From the NCBI RefSeq assembly GCF_003003355.1, contig NZ_PVTQ01000004.1:301244-365243 (forward strand): a DNA stretch of 64,000 nt. Reading direction: 5' to 3'. The translations under genes and the position numbers were made by a program. Below are positions 18,171 to 27,276 of this stretch, piece after piece. The DNA is from Donghicola tyrosinivorans. GTDB taxonomy: Bacteria; Pseudomonadota; Alphaproteobacteria; Rhodobacterales; Rhodobacteraceae. Every line of letters starts with the position of its first letter. Position 1 is the stretch's first letter. The notes under the pieces are model-generated. The model had not been told where the DNA came from and did no database searches. It saw only the letters and a list, made by a program, of their open reading frames with translations.

Positions 18171-18182
18171 GGCGGCGCGCCA
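18159..18182. terminator. Perfect stem-loop at the trkH stop codon
   Basis: TGGCGCGCC (18159-18167) and GGCGCGCCA (18174-18182) form a 9-bp stem around TGAGGC, whose first three bases are the trkH stop codon. It lies between convergent genes and reads equally on both strands. No U tract follows, so termination would probably rely on the stem alone or on Rho. Confidence 0.5.
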
Positions 18183-18191
18183 ATCCTTGGA

Positions 18192-19973
18192 TCAGTTCTG
18201 CCAGCATTCTACCAGCGTCGTCAGGTCCGAAGCCACATAGCGCAGGTCCTCGGCTTCCATCCGGCCCACATCGGCGGTGGTTTCAACAGCAACCCCTTGG
18301 GATTGCAGGAAGGCTTCGATCTCGCTTTCCTTCACGGCAAAGCGCACACCATCCGGCAGCACTCGGTCGCCGTCGTGATCGCCCATCATCAGGCCGATGA
18401 CCGCGCCGCTCATGTCCACAACGGGGCCGCCCGCATCGGCGGGGGTGGTTGCGATGTTGAGGCGCATCATGCGGGTGTCGCCGGTCAGGCTGGCCATATC
18501 CTCGATGTGGCCGAAGGTGACCGAAGGCGCACTTAGGACGCCGCCGAAGGAATAACCGCCCACAGCGATTTCGGACTGAAGACGTGGGGGAACCTGTTGC
18601 AGGATGGCGCGGGCCGCAGGGGCCAAAGGTTGCGTCGGCGCGATCAGCGCCAAGAGGCCGTTGGCATCGGCAGCCACCAGCGTGGCGTCGTAATCGCTGT
18701 CGATGGTCAGGCTGGCGCAGCTGTCCAGCCCTTCGGCCAGAGTGACCACGCGGCCCTGCGCATCTGCCCAAAGGGCCGAGCGGGTGAAAGCAGGTTTGCG
18801 CACGGCAAGGCCCGAGACCAGATCGATATCCTGTGTTGCATCCAGATCAAGGGCGGTGCTCAGGTAGCCGTCCAGCGCGGTAAAGCTGGCCTTCATCCGG
18901 TCCAGCACGCGGCTGCGGCGGGCCTCGTCGCCTGCGGGCCAGACCAGTGTAAAGCCTTTGATCGCTCCGTTCTCGATCGAGGCCTGCGTATAGCTGGTGA
19001 TCTGCTCGTTCGCGCCTTCAAGGGTGAAGCTGTTGCGCGACAGGCTACGCGGGCCTTCGGTGGGGACCACTTCCAGCGTTTGCATGATCTCATAGAGGCC
19101 GCCAAGGGTGGCGCTGTCGCCCGGTTGGCTGATCAGCAGGACTTGCACCGGCATATCGGTGGTCGCGTCATAATGGGCGAACGGCGTCAGGTGGTCCTTC
19201 AAAGCGACCACGCCAAGGGGCAGTTCCATCTGGATGCCTGCTTCCATGTCCGAGACAAGTTCGAATCCCAGTCCGTCAAAGACCGCGTTGTACTGTCCCA
19301 TCAGGTCGGCGCGCTGGCGGGTGGTCAGGATGCCCGAGACCTCATAGCCGTTGGCGGCTTGCCATGAGGCCATCGAGTTACGGGTTCCTTGACCGAAGGC
19401 GCCATCAATGCGGCCATTATAGTGACCGGACCATTGCAAAGCGATTTGCAGCAGGTCCCGTTCCTGACGTGTTAGCAGGCTTTCGTTGGCGCGGGCCTCA
19501 TAGGGAGTCTCTTCGACGAAGATCGGTTCGAGATCGGGCTCGGCAGGGGTAACTTGCACGGGGGCAGGGGTGTCGGCGGCCACTTCCGGCAAGGTGGTGT
19601 CGATCTGGGGGCTTTCCGGCTCGATCGGGGCCTGATTGCGGGTGTTGATCGCGCCCACGGGCCAGAATTGCTGGCCATAGCCTGCGCCGTCCGACACGTA
19701 GCTGTCGCGCGGAATGCGGCCCGTGCGCAGATATTCGCGGCGCAATTCCTGTGCGCGTTCTTCACTGTAGGGGCCAAGGGCGATGGCGTACCAGCCGCTG
19801 CTCAGGGCGAAGCCGTTCACTTCGGGCATCGAGCTGGCATAGGCCTGAGCGCGAAACTGCGCCTCGTTCAACGTGGGCTGAGCCTCGATCTGCAGCCATG
19901 CGGCCTCTTGTGCGGAGGCGTGGCTTACAGCCATCAAAGAAATGCTGCCCAATAGCGCGGCGAAGCGAGTCAT
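18192..19973 (-). CDS. Secreted trypsin-fold protein lacking the catalytic triad, with peptidoglycan-binding domain
   Basis: A 593-residue exported protein. The signal peptide is MTRFAALLGSISLMAVSHASA. Residues 25-85 form a SPOR-like segment, a Pro/Glu-rich linker follows, and residues 171-228 are a peptidoglycan-binding type 1 domain (WSGHYNGRIDGAFGQGTRNS). The C-terminal part (about 395-560) aligns by eye with trypsin/HtrA proteases, but the three catalytic sites read TLAEGL (Glu414 for His), LLAL (Leu440 for Asp) and DAGGP (Ala514 for Ser). Relatives are annotated as serine proteases; this one should be inactive. It probably acts as a periplasmic scaffold at the cell wall. It converges with trkH and diverges from glyQ. 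Confidence 0.85.
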   Translation of the reverse strand: MTRFAALLGSISLMAVSHASAQEAAWLQIEAQPTLNEAQFRAQAYASSMPEVNGFALSSGWYAIALGPYSEERAQELRREYLRTGRIPRDSYVSDGAGYGQQFWPVGAINTRNQAPIEPESPQIDTTLPEVAADTPAPVQVTPAEPDLEPIFVEETPYEARANESLLTRQERDLLQIALQWSGHYNGRIDGAFGQGTRNSMASWQAANGYEVSGILTTRQRADLMGQYNAVFDGLGFELVSDMEAGIQMELPLGVVALKDHLTPFAHYDATTDMPVQVLLISQPGDSATLGGLYEIMQTLEVVPTEGPRSLSRNSFTLEGANEQITSYTQASIENGAIKGFTLVWPAGDEARRSRVLDRMKASFTALDGYLSTALDLDATQDIDLVSGLAVRKPAFTRSALWADAQGRVVTLAEGLDSCASLTIDSDYDATLVAADANGLLALIAPTQPLAPAARAILQQVPPRLQSEIAVGGYSFGGVLSAPSVTFGHIEDMASLTGDTRMMRLNIATTPADAGGPVVDMSGAVIGLMMGDHDGDRVLPDGVRFAVKESEIEAFLQSQGVAVETTADVGRMEAEDLRYVASDLTTLVECWQN

Positions 19974-20041
19974 CCGTAATCCTCAATTAAACATTTTTGC
20001 GGCGTCGGTAGGGGACGCTTTCACAACAATCAAAACTGCTT

Positions 20042-20087
20042 CGCCCTATAGGTCAATATTACCGACCCTACAATTGACCGCAGGGCG
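20042..20087 (+). other. Two-part inverted repeat in the glyQ leader
   Basis: CGCCCT (20042-20047) pairs with AGGGCG (20082-20087), and inside it GGTCAAT (20051-20057) pairs with ATTGACC (20073-20079), with a 15-nt loop. The element ends 45 bases before the glyQ ATG. It could be a leader RNA hairpin for glyQ or an operator shared with the divergent trypsin-like gene. It is not a T-box, since no specifier or T-box sequence is visible. Confidence 0.5.
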
Positions 20088-20132
20088 CGACATGAATACA
20101 GAGTGTGGCGCACGAGCCCATGAGGAAAGAGC

Positions 20133-21074
20133 ATGTCCGGTACGACTGAAAAACCCCGCAGCTTCCAGGAAATCATCCTTCGTCTCCAGAATTACTGGGG
20201 CCAGCAGGGCTGTGCGGTGCTTCAGCCCTACGATATGGAAGTCGGCGCAGGGACATTCCATCCTGCAACCACCTTGCGTTCGCTGGGGTCAAAGCCTTGG
20301 GCCGCGGCATACGTCCAGCCTTCGCGCCGCCCGACCGATGGTCGTTACGGTGAAAACCCGAACCGTTTGCAGCACTATTACCAGTATCAGGTGCTGATCA
20401 AACCCAGCCCCGCGAACCTGCAAGAGCTGTATCTTGGCTCGCTGGCGGCAATCGGGATCGACATGGACCTGCACGATATCCGTTTTGTCGAGGATGACTG
20501 GGAAAGCCCGACCCTTGGCGCATGGGGCCTTGGTTGGGAAGTATGGTGTGACGGGATGGAAGTATCCCAGTTCACCTATTTCCAGCAGGTGGGCGGTCAC
20601 GACTGTCACCCTGTCTCGGGCGAGCTGACCTACGGTCTAGAGCGTCTGGCCATGTATGTTCTGGGCATCGACCATGTGATGGACATGCCCTACAGCGATC
20701 CCGATAGTCCGATTCCGCTGAAATATGGTGACGTATTCCAGCAGACCGAACAGGAATATTCGCGCTGGAACTTTGACGTGGCCGACACCGACGTGCTGCT
20801 GCGCCATTTTGAAGAGGCCGAGGCCGAATGCGCCCGCATTCTGGCAGAGCCACACGTGGACCCCAAGACCGGTAAGCGGATCATCATGGCGCACCCCGCC
20901 TATGATCAGACCATCAAAGCCAGCCACATCTTTAACCTGCTGGATGCACGCGGCGTGATCTCGGTCACCGAGCGTCAGGCCTATATCGGCCGCGTCCGCG
21001 CACTGGCCAAGATGTGCGCCGATGCTTTCGTCCAGACCGAGGCGGGCGGTTACACCCCCGAAGACGCTGCATGA
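20133..21074 (+). CDS. glyQ: Glycine-tRNA ligase alpha subunit
   Basis: Catalytic subunit of the tetrameric bacterial glycyl-tRNA synthetase, charging tRNA-Gly with glycine. The 313-residue length is standard. Motifs include [17 protein letters not shown], the class II region [32 protein letters not shown] and the [17 protein letters not shown] segment. The start codon follows GAGGAAAGAGC. Its stop overlaps the next gene by four bases, and the beta subunit comes one gene later, so the trio is one operon. An extended inverted repeat lies in its leader. Confidence 0.98.
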   Translation: MSGTTEKPRSFQEIILRLQNYWGQQGCAVLQPYDMEVGAGTFHPATTLRSLGSKPWAAAYVQPSRRPTDGRYGENPNRLQHYYQYQVLIKPSPANLQELYLGSLAAIGIDMDLHDIRFVEDDWESPTLGAWGLGWEVWCDGMEVSQFTYFQQVGGHDCHPVSGELTYGLERLAMYVLGIDHVMDMPYSDPDSPIPLKYGDVFQQTEQEYSRWNFDVADTDVLLRHFEEAEAECARILAEPHVDPKTGKRIIMAHPAYDQTIKASHIFNLLDARGVISVTERQAYIGRVRALAKMCADAFVQTEAGGYTPEDAA

Positions 21075-21604
21075 GCGCGGGAAAGATCATAGGCACTGGC
21101 ATGGTCCTGACAGCTTTGGCAGCGGGTGCTGCCCTCTATTATCTACAGGTTTACGCCTATTACGACGCGGTGCCGGCAACCGGCTCTGACGATGTGATGA
21201 TGACCAGCATCAACGGCGGCCAGCCGGAAGGCATCGTCTACGACAGCTTTGAGGCGATCAACTCGGACAGCAGCCCGCTGCGCTACCGCGCGTGTTTCTC
21301 GACCCCGCTGAGCCAGGCGATGTTGACCGAGACCTATGTGGAATACCCCAATGCCGAACCGCTGGTCGGCCCCGGTTGGTTTGACTGCTTTGACGCTGGT
21401 GACATCGGCGCGGCGCTGGAAACCGGCGAGGCGCTGGCCTTTGTCGGTCAGCGCGACTTTATCTATGGTGTTGACCGCGTTGTGGCCGTGCTGCCCGATG
21501 GGCGCGGCTTCGTCTGGCACCAGCTGAACCATTGCGGTGAAGTTGTTTATGACGGCGATCCCGTTCCCGAAGATTGCCCCGAACCCCCGAAGAGCGTGAA
21601 GTAA
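21071..21604 (+). CDS. Membrane-anchored DUF6446-like protein between glyQ and glyS
   Basis: A 177-residue protein with one N-terminal helix (residues 4-25, [19 protein letters not shown]) and an extracytoplasmic domain containing three cysteines. I recall this as the DUF6446 family of Rhodobacterales, always next to glycyl-tRNA synthetase genes; the label is from memory. The ATG overlaps the glyQ stop (ATGA) and its own TAA abuts the glyS ATG, so it is translated with the synthetase subunits. It has no recognisable tRNA or nucleotide motif. Its function is unknown; a periplasmic-facing domain makes a direct part in aminoacylation unlikely. Confidence 0.88.
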   Translation: MSAGKIIGTGMVLTALAAGAALYYLQVYAYYDAVPATGSDDVMMTSINGGQPEGIVYDSFEAINSDSSPLRYRACFSTPLSQAMLTETYVEYPNAEPLVGPGWFDCFDAGDIGAALETGEALAFVGQRDFIYGVDRVVAVLPDGRGFVWHQLNHCGEVVYDGDPVPEDCPEPPKSVK

Positions 21605-23656
21605 ATGCCTGATCTGCTGATTGAACTTTTCTCCGAAGAGATCCCCGCACGCATGCAAGCCCGTGCCGCCGAGGATCTGAAAAAGAAAGTGACCGACGGC
21701 ATGGTCGAGGCTGGCCTGACCTATGCCCACGCCCGCGCCTATGCCACGCCGCGCCGTCTGGTGCTGGCGGTCGAGGATGTGCTGGAACGCTCGCCCGACC
21801 TGAAGGAAGAGCGTAAAGGCCCCCGTGTAGATGCGCCCGAAAAGGCCATCGAAGGCTTCCTGCGCGGTGTGGGTCTGACCAAAGACCAGCTGGAAGTGCG
21901 CGACGAGAAAAAGGGTCAGGTCTATTTCGCTATGATCCAGACCCCCGGTCGTGAGGCCTCGGCCATCATCGCTGAAGTTCTGGAAGCCACCATCCGCAAC
22001 TTCCCTTGGCCCAAGTCCATGCGCTGGGGCGCAGGGTCTTTGCGCTGGGTGCGTCCGTTGCACTCGATCATCTGCTTGATGACCCGCGAGGACGGCAGCG
22101 AAGTGGTTGATCTGGACATCGACGGCATCAAGTCGGGTCGCAGCACTCGTGGTCACCGTTTCATGGGCGGCGATGCCTTTGAGGTGAACAACTTCGATGA
22201 CTATGTGGCCAAGCTGAAAAAGGCCAAAGTGGTTCTGGACCCTGCCGAACGTGCGGACACCATCTGGCACGACGCCACCAACATGGCTTTTGCCCAAGGT
22301 CTGGAAGTGGTCGAAGACAACGGCCTGCTGGCCGAAGTCGCGGGTCTGGTGGAATGGCCCGTTGTCCTGATGGGCGAGATCGGCGCGGACTTCCTGAACC
22401 TGCCTGCCGAGGTTCTTCAGACCTCGATGAAAGAGCACCAGAAGTTTTTCTCGGTCAAAAATCCCAAGACAGGCCGGATTGAAAAGTTCGTGACAGTCGC
22501 GAACATCGAAACCCGCGATAATGGCGCGACCATTCTTGCGGGGAACCAAAAGGTTCTGGCCGCCCGTCTGTCGGATGCCAAGTTCTTTTGGGAAAACGAT
22601 CTGCGCACTGCGAAAGCGGGCATGGACACTTGGGTCGATGGTCTTGGCAACGTGACCTTCCACAACAAGCTGGGTTCGCAAAAGCAGCGGATCGAGCGGA
22701 TTGTGGCGATGGCCGGTGAACTGGCCGCCGTGACCGGTGCGGATGCCGAGGCAGCGCAGACCGCGGCCCGTATCGCCAAGGCCGATTTGCAGTCGGAAAT
22801 GGTCTATGAGTTCCCCGAACTGCAGGGCCTGATGGGGCGCTATTATGCAGAGGCTGCGGGCTATGACGCGGCAGTTGCGGCTGTGTGCCAAGAGCATTAC
22901 TCGCCCCTCGGCCCTTCGGACGATGTGCCCACCGCGCCTTTGTCGGTGACCGTTGCGCTGGCAGACAAGCTGGATACGCTGACCGGTTTCTGGGCGATTG
23001 ACGAAAAGCCCACCGGATCGAAAGACCCGTTTGCTCTGCGCCGTGCGGCACTGGGTGTGATCCGTCTGATCCTTGAGAATGATCTGCGCGTGTCGCTGTC
23101 GTCGCTTTTGAGCGCGGCAGGTGAGGCGAAGGACGATCTACTGTCGTTCTTCTTTGATCGTCTGAAGGTTTATTTGAAGGATCAGGGCATTCGTCATGAT
23201 GTGATCGACGCCTGTCTGGCGATGGACGGGGCCGATGATCTGACCCTTCTGGTCAAGCGGGCGAAGGCGCTGTCGGATGTGCTGGGAACCGAGGACGGTG
23301 TGAACCTTGTCCAAGGCTACAAGCGTGCGGCCAACATTCTGACCCAAGCCGAAGAGAAGGACGGGGTCGAATATTCCTTCGGAGCCGATCCCAAATTTGC
23401 GGAAGTGGACGAAGAGCGCGCCTTGTTCGATGTTCTGACCGCCACCAGCCCTGCAATTGCGGCTGATCTGAAAGCCGAGGATTTCGCAGGTGCGATGGGC
23501 AAAATGGCTGCTTTGCGGGCGCCGGTGGATGCGTTCTTCGAAGCCGTGCAGGTGAACACCGAGAACCAGACCGTGCGCCGCAACCGTCTGAATCTGCTGA
23601 GCCAGATTCGCCAGACCGTGGGTCAGGTGGCCGATTTGGGCCGTATCGAAGGCTGA
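21605..23656 (+). CDS. glyS: Glycine-tRNA ligase beta subunit
   Basis: Beta subunit of glycyl-tRNA synthetase, providing tRNA binding and the C-terminal DALR anticodon-binding domain. The 683 residues start with the family hallmark LLIELFSEEIPARM, and include PWPKSMRWGAGSLRWVRPLH and the HD-like region EFPELQGLMGRYYA, VALADKLDTL and KDPFALRRAALG. It begins directly after the stop of the small membrane protein gene, so translation is likely coupled. A copy of the dispersed repeat follows it. Confidence 0.98.
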   Translation: MPDLLIELFSEEIPARMQARAAEDLKKKVTDGMVEAGLTYAHARAYATPRRLVLAVEDVLERSPDLKEERKGPRVDAPEKAIEGFLRGVGLTKDQLEVRDEKKGQVYFAMIQTPGREASAIIAEVLEATIRNFPWPKSMRWGAGSLRWVRPLHSIICLMTREDGSEVVDLDIDGIKSGRSTRGHRFMGGDAFEVNNFDDYVAKLKKAKVVLDPAERADTIWHDATNMAFAQGLEVVEDNGLLAEVAGLVEWPVVLMGEIGADFLNLPAEVLQTSMKEHQKFFSVKNPKTGRIEKFVTVANIETRDNGATILAGNQKVLAARLSDAKFFWENDLRTAKAGMDTWVDGLGNVTFHNKLGSQKQRIERIVAMAGELAAVTGADAEAAQTAARIAKADLQSEMVYEFPELQGLMGRYYAEAAGYDAAVAAVCQEHYSPLGPSDDVPTAPLSVTVALADKLDTLTGFWAIDEKPTGSKDPFALRRAALGVIRLILENDLRVSLSSLLSAAGEAKDDLLSFFFDRLKVYLKDQGIRHDVIDACLAMDGADDLTLLVKRAKALSDVLGTEDGVNLVQGYKRAANILTQAEEKDGVEYSFGADPKFAEVDEERALFDVLTATSPAIAADLKAEDFAGAMGKMAALRAPVDAFFEAVQVNTENQTVRRNRLNLLSQIRQTVGQVADLGRIEG

Positions 23657-23705
23657 TACGTGAAGACCGGCGCGGGGACGTGCCGGTATTTGCCGACGGG
23701 CCAGC

Positions 23706-23750
23706 GGGGGCTTTGCCCCCACACCCCCAAGGTATTTACGCCAAGATGAA
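23706..23750 (+). repeat. Dispersed GGTATTT/hairpin repeat, copy D
   Basis: GGGGGC-TTT-GCCCCC (23706-23720) is followed by ACACCCCCAAGGTATTTACG and CCAAGATGAA. Located about 50 bases after glyS, in the same orientation relative to the upstream gene as copy C. The core differs from copy C at a few positions (AAGG for GAGG, TTTACG for TTTTTG). Confidence 0.8.
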
Positions 23751-23813
23751 TAAGTGGTGCTTGCCTGTTGGCACCATCAGCCTATCCTGCGGTCCAAGCA
23801 GAGAGGTGCTGCA

Positions 23814-26354
23814 GTGCAGAATTCCGAGAATCACATCACCCTGATCACTCCGACCGCGCCGATGGCGGTGGCGACCCATGGAGGGCGGGCGAAGTGTTTG
23901 CAGCGCCTAGTTCGTATGGAATTGCCAGTGCCGTTGACGGTGGCGCTATCTTTCCGTGCTGTGAAAGAGATTGCCGCAGGGCGGATGCCTGATCTGTCGG
24001 AGTTAACGTCGGTTTTTGATGGGGGGGCGTTGCTGTGCGTTCGGCCGTCCTCGGAAGACCCCGATTGGGGCGGGCCGGAAGCAGTTCTGAACATCGGGAT
24101 GAATGATGCCACTTACGTGGAACTTTCTGATCGGGTCGGGCAGGAGGCGGCAGCGCAGCTTTATTTGCGGTTTGTGAAGTATTTCTCGGTGCATGTGGCG
24201 CGGCTGGATCCGGATGCGTTTGACGAGATTACGGCCAAGGGGTCCGAAGGGTTGCGGGCGGCGCTTGCGGCCTATGAGGAAGAAACGGATGAGCCGTTTC
24301 CTCAGTCTCGTGAAAAACAACTGGCCGAGGTGTTGCGCAGTATGGCGCGGGCTTGGGAAGGCACCAGTGCGCGACTGTTGCGTCAGGCCAAGGGTGCGCC
24401 TGCGGATGCAGGCCTTGGGTTGATCGTCCAGCAGATGGTGTTGGGGATTGGCGCGGGGGAATGTGGCTCGGGCGTGATCCAGTTCGTGAATTCCGACACT
24501 GGCCAGCCCCAGATCACTGGGCGGTATCTGAGCCAAAGCCAAGGGCGCGAGGCCTTGTTACAGCGCGAGGCATTGTATTTGGAGTGTGATGCGCGCGGGC
24601 CGTCATTGCAGGAACATGCGCCGCAGGCATTTGACGAACTTTTAGACTTTGGCGCTCGGATGCGGCGGCGTCTGCGGGAAGAGATGGAGATCGAATTCAC
24701 CATCGAGAACGGCCATGCCCATATTATTGACGGATTGCGGGTCAAGCGCAGCAATCGTGCGGCCTTGCGGATTGCCGTTGATCTGGCCGAGAGCGGTGTA
24801 ATCGATCGCGCTGAGGCAGTGATGCGCATTCAGCCCCGTGCCTTGTCGGAATTGCTACACCGTCAGGTGGACCCGACAGCGAAGCGGGATCGGATCGGGC
24901 GGGGCGTTGCCGCCAGCCCCGGCGCGGCGACGGGCCGGATCGTGTTTGACTCGGCTGAGGCGCAGGCCAGTGCCGCGCGGTTTGAAGCCTGCATTCTGGT
25001 GCGGCGGGAAACCCAGCCTGAGGATATTCGCGGGATGCATGCCGCTGCCGGCGTTCTGACCGAGCGCGGTGGGATGACCAGCCATGCGGCAGTGATCGGG
25101 CGCGGTCTTGGTCTGCCGTGTGTGGTGGGCGTTGAGGATCTACGTTTTAACCTGCGTAAAAAAACTTTGGTGACCAAAGACGGACGCTTGTTCAAGGCGG
25201 GCGACGTGATCACCGTGGACGGTACGACCGGCGATGTTCTGGCAGGCGAGCCTGCCATGCTGGAGGCTGCGCTGGACGATAGCTTGCAGACCTTGATGGA
25301 ATGGGCGGACGAGTTCCGCGACATCGAGATCAGAGCCAACGCCGATACGCCAGCAGATGCGCAAACCGCGCGGAATTTTAAAGCGCAGGGCATCGGTTTG
25401 GCGCGGACAGAACATATGTTCTTTGAGGCCGATCGTCTGACCGCCATGCGCGAGATGATCTTTGCCGATACGGCTGAGGATCGCCGTGCCGCTCTGGATC
25501 GTATTCTGCCCATGCAGCGGGCCGACTTTATCGATTTGTTCCGGATCATGCAGGGCTTGCCTGTGTGTATCCGTCTGTTTGACCCGCCTCTTCACGAATT
25601 CCTGCCTTCGGATCGGGGGGGACTGCTGAATTTGGCCGAGGCGCTGGACCTGCCCGTGTCCGATGTGACCCGCCGCGCAGAGCAGTTGGAAGAATACAAC
25701 CCGATGCTGGGTCTTCGGGGGGTGCGACTTGGTGTGACCGTGCCGGAAATCTACGAGATGCAGGCGCGTGCGATCTTTGAGGCCACCATTGAGGCCAGCC
25801 GAGAAGGCGAGCCTGTCGTGCCGGAAATCATGATCCCGCTGGTTTCTGCCAAGCGTGAAGTCGAACTGGTCAAAACCCGCGTTGACGCGGTTGCCGCCGC
25901 TGTGCGGACCGAGACGGGCAGGGACTTTACCTATCGGCTTGGTGTAATGGCGGAAACACCGCGCGCCTGTCTGAGAGCCGGTGATATTGCCAGCCACGCG
26001 GCGTTCATGAGCTTTGGGACGAACGACCTGACGCAAATGACCTATGGGCTTTCACGCGATGATGCGGGAAGGTTTATGTCAGCCTATGTAACAGAAGGCG
26101 TTTATCCGGAAGATCCGTTCCATACGCTGGATCTGGATGGCGTCGGCGAACTTTTGCAACTTGCGGCCGAGCGGGCGCGGGAAACCCGCCCAGAAATTAC
26201 GCTATCAATTTGCGGTGAACACGGCGGGAACCCCGAATCAATTGCATTCTGTCGCAGTGCTGGTCTTGACTACGTCTCTTGCTCACCCTTTCGGGTGCCC
26301 GGCGCGCGTCTTGCCGCAGCCCAATTCGCGTTGATGGACAATCGGACTTCCTAA
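23814..26354 (+). CDS. PPDK-like phosphotransferase with a divergent ATP-grasp domain
   Basis: Related to pyruvate phosphate dikinase and PEP synthase, which interconvert pyruvate and PEP through a phospho-histidine. I take the GTG giving VQNSENHIT, with GAGAGG seven bases upstream, for 846 residues. The central swivelling domain keeps the phosphorylated His424 in GGMTSHAAVIGRGLG, and the C-terminal PEP/pyruvate barrel keeps Cys800 in SICGEHGG and the GLARTEHMFF motif. The N-terminal nucleotide domain is altered: the usual SVRSGA reads CVRPSS, and the FTRDP motif reads QFVNSD. Phosphoryl donor and substrate are therefore uncertain. It stands alone after glyS. Confidence 0.85.
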   Translation: MQNSENHITLITPTAPMAVATHGGRAKCLQRLVRMELPVPLTVALSFRAVKEIAAGRMPDLSELTSVFDGGALLCVRPSSEDPDWGGPEAVLNIGMNDATYVELSDRVGQEAAAQLYLRFVKYFSVHVARLDPDAFDEITAKGSEGLRAALAAYEEETDEPFPQSREKQLAEVLRSMARAWEGTSARLLRQAKGAPADAGLGLIVQQMVLGIGAGECGSGVIQFVNSDTGQPQITGRYLSQSQGREALLQREALYLECDARGPSLQEHAPQAFDELLDFGARMRRRLREEMEIEFTIENGHAHIIDGLRVKRSNRAALRIAVDLAESGVIDRAEAVMRIQPRALSELLHRQVDPTAKRDRIGRGVAASPGAATGRIVFDSAEAQASAARFEACILVRRETQPEDIRGMHAAAGVLTERGGMTSHAAVIGRGLGLPCVVGVEDLRFNLRKKTLVTKDGRLFKAGDVITVDGTTGDVLAGEPAMLEAALDDSLQTLMEWADEFRDIEIRANADTPADAQTARNFKAQGIGLARTEHMFFEADRLTAMREMIFADTAEDRRAALDRILPMQRADFIDLFRIMQGLPVCIRLFDPPLHEFLPSDRGGLLNLAEALDLPVSDVTRRAEQLEEYNPMLGLRGVRLGVTVPEIYEMQARAIFEATIEASREGEPVVPEIMIPLVSAKREVELVKTRVDAVAAAVRTETGRDFTYRLGVMAETPRACLRAGDIASHAAFMSFGTNDLTQMTYGLSRDDAGRFMSAYVTEGVYPEDPFHTLDLDGVGELLQLAAERARETRPEITLSICGEHGGNPESIAFCRSAGLDYVSCSPFRVPGARLAAAQFALMDNRTS

Positions 26355-26516
26355 CCAACTGAAATTAGTACGGAAATTCGCATATCACTTTTGCGCGGAA
26401 AATCGACTTATTGTTACCTGCTATTAAGATGCGTCTGACACTATTGGACTTGCAGGGCATGCTGCGCTAATAGCCCCCCCTGTGTTGTTGGACGGACGTA
26501 ACAAAGAGGTAACAGG

Positions 26517-27173
26517 ATGCGATTTGGCTTTATCAAGGTCGCTACAGCCCTCGTAGGTCTCATCTTGCCTACGGTTGTCCTTGCGTCAGATCAACTGGAC
26601 GCAAGGTTGACTGATCTTCTTGGTCAAGAACGTAAGGCGCTATCGTCTGTTTCTGCGCAACACTTGGGAAGTCTTACACGTCTTCCCCAATCCAATCCGG
26701 AGCGTTCGGAACCTGAAGTCTCCTACGATCCCACTTGGATCGCTGCGCAGCCCAAGGCTTCTGGTGGTCCCGAATGGAAATGTCTGGCCGAGGCGCTGTA
26801 TTTTGAAGCGCGTGGCGAAACCCTGAAAGGCCAATTCGCGGTTGCAGAGGTGATCCTGAACCGTGTTGACAGTGTGAACTTCCCCAACACCATCTGCGGC
26901 GTGGTCAATCAGGGAACCGGTCGCAAATATGCCTGCCAGTTCACCTACACTTGTGACGGCGTGGCCGAGAAGATCAATGAACCCCGCGCTTGGCAGCGTG
27001 TTGCCAAAGTTGCCCGTGTGATGATGGACGGCGGCGATCGCGGTCTGACCGAAGGCGCAACGTTCTACCACACCAAAGCTGTGCGTCCTCGGTGGTCGAA
27101 ATCCTTCGATCGCACCGCAACCATTGGCGTGCATCACTTTTACCGCCAACCCTCGCGCGTCTCGCAGCGCTGA
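26517..27173 (+). CDS. SleB-type cell wall hydrolase
   Basis: Exported 218-residue protein. A signal peptide (residues 1-23, ending VVLAS) is followed by a linker and a Hydrolase_2 (SleB/CwlJ) domain. The catalytic Glu lies in CLAEALYFEARGETLKGQ, and the domain continues through VILNRVDS, CQFTYTCDG and GATFYHTKAVRPRW. Family members are lytic transglycosylases first known from spore germination; in non-sporing bacteria they remodel peptidoglycan. The gene is not tightly linked to neighbours: 162 bases separate it from the PPDK-like gene and about 100 from folB. Confidence 0.92.
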   Translation: MRFGFIKVATALVGLILPTVVLASDQLDARLTDLLGQERKALSSVSAQHLGSLTRLPQSNPERSEPEVSYDPTWIAAQPKASGGPEWKCLAEALYFEARGETLKGQFAVAEVILNRVDSVNFPNTICGVVNQGTGRKYACQFTYTCDGVAEKINEPRAWQRVAKVARVMMDGGDRGLTEGATFYHTKAVRPRWSKSFDRTATIGVHHFYRQPSRVSQR

Positions 27174-27276
27174 TCGGAACAGGTCGTTTGCGGTACGCTA
27201 AGTGCCGCCCGACGTGTTGGCATTTCCCGCCGATCTTTCTAGGGTGCGCCCGAAACCAGTCGGGGAGACCCAGATT

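Noticed and set aside
20042..20132. A T-box or glycine riboswitch in the glyQ leader
   Set aside because: No T-box sequence, specifier loop or tandem glycine aptamer is visible; only an inverted repeat is supported.
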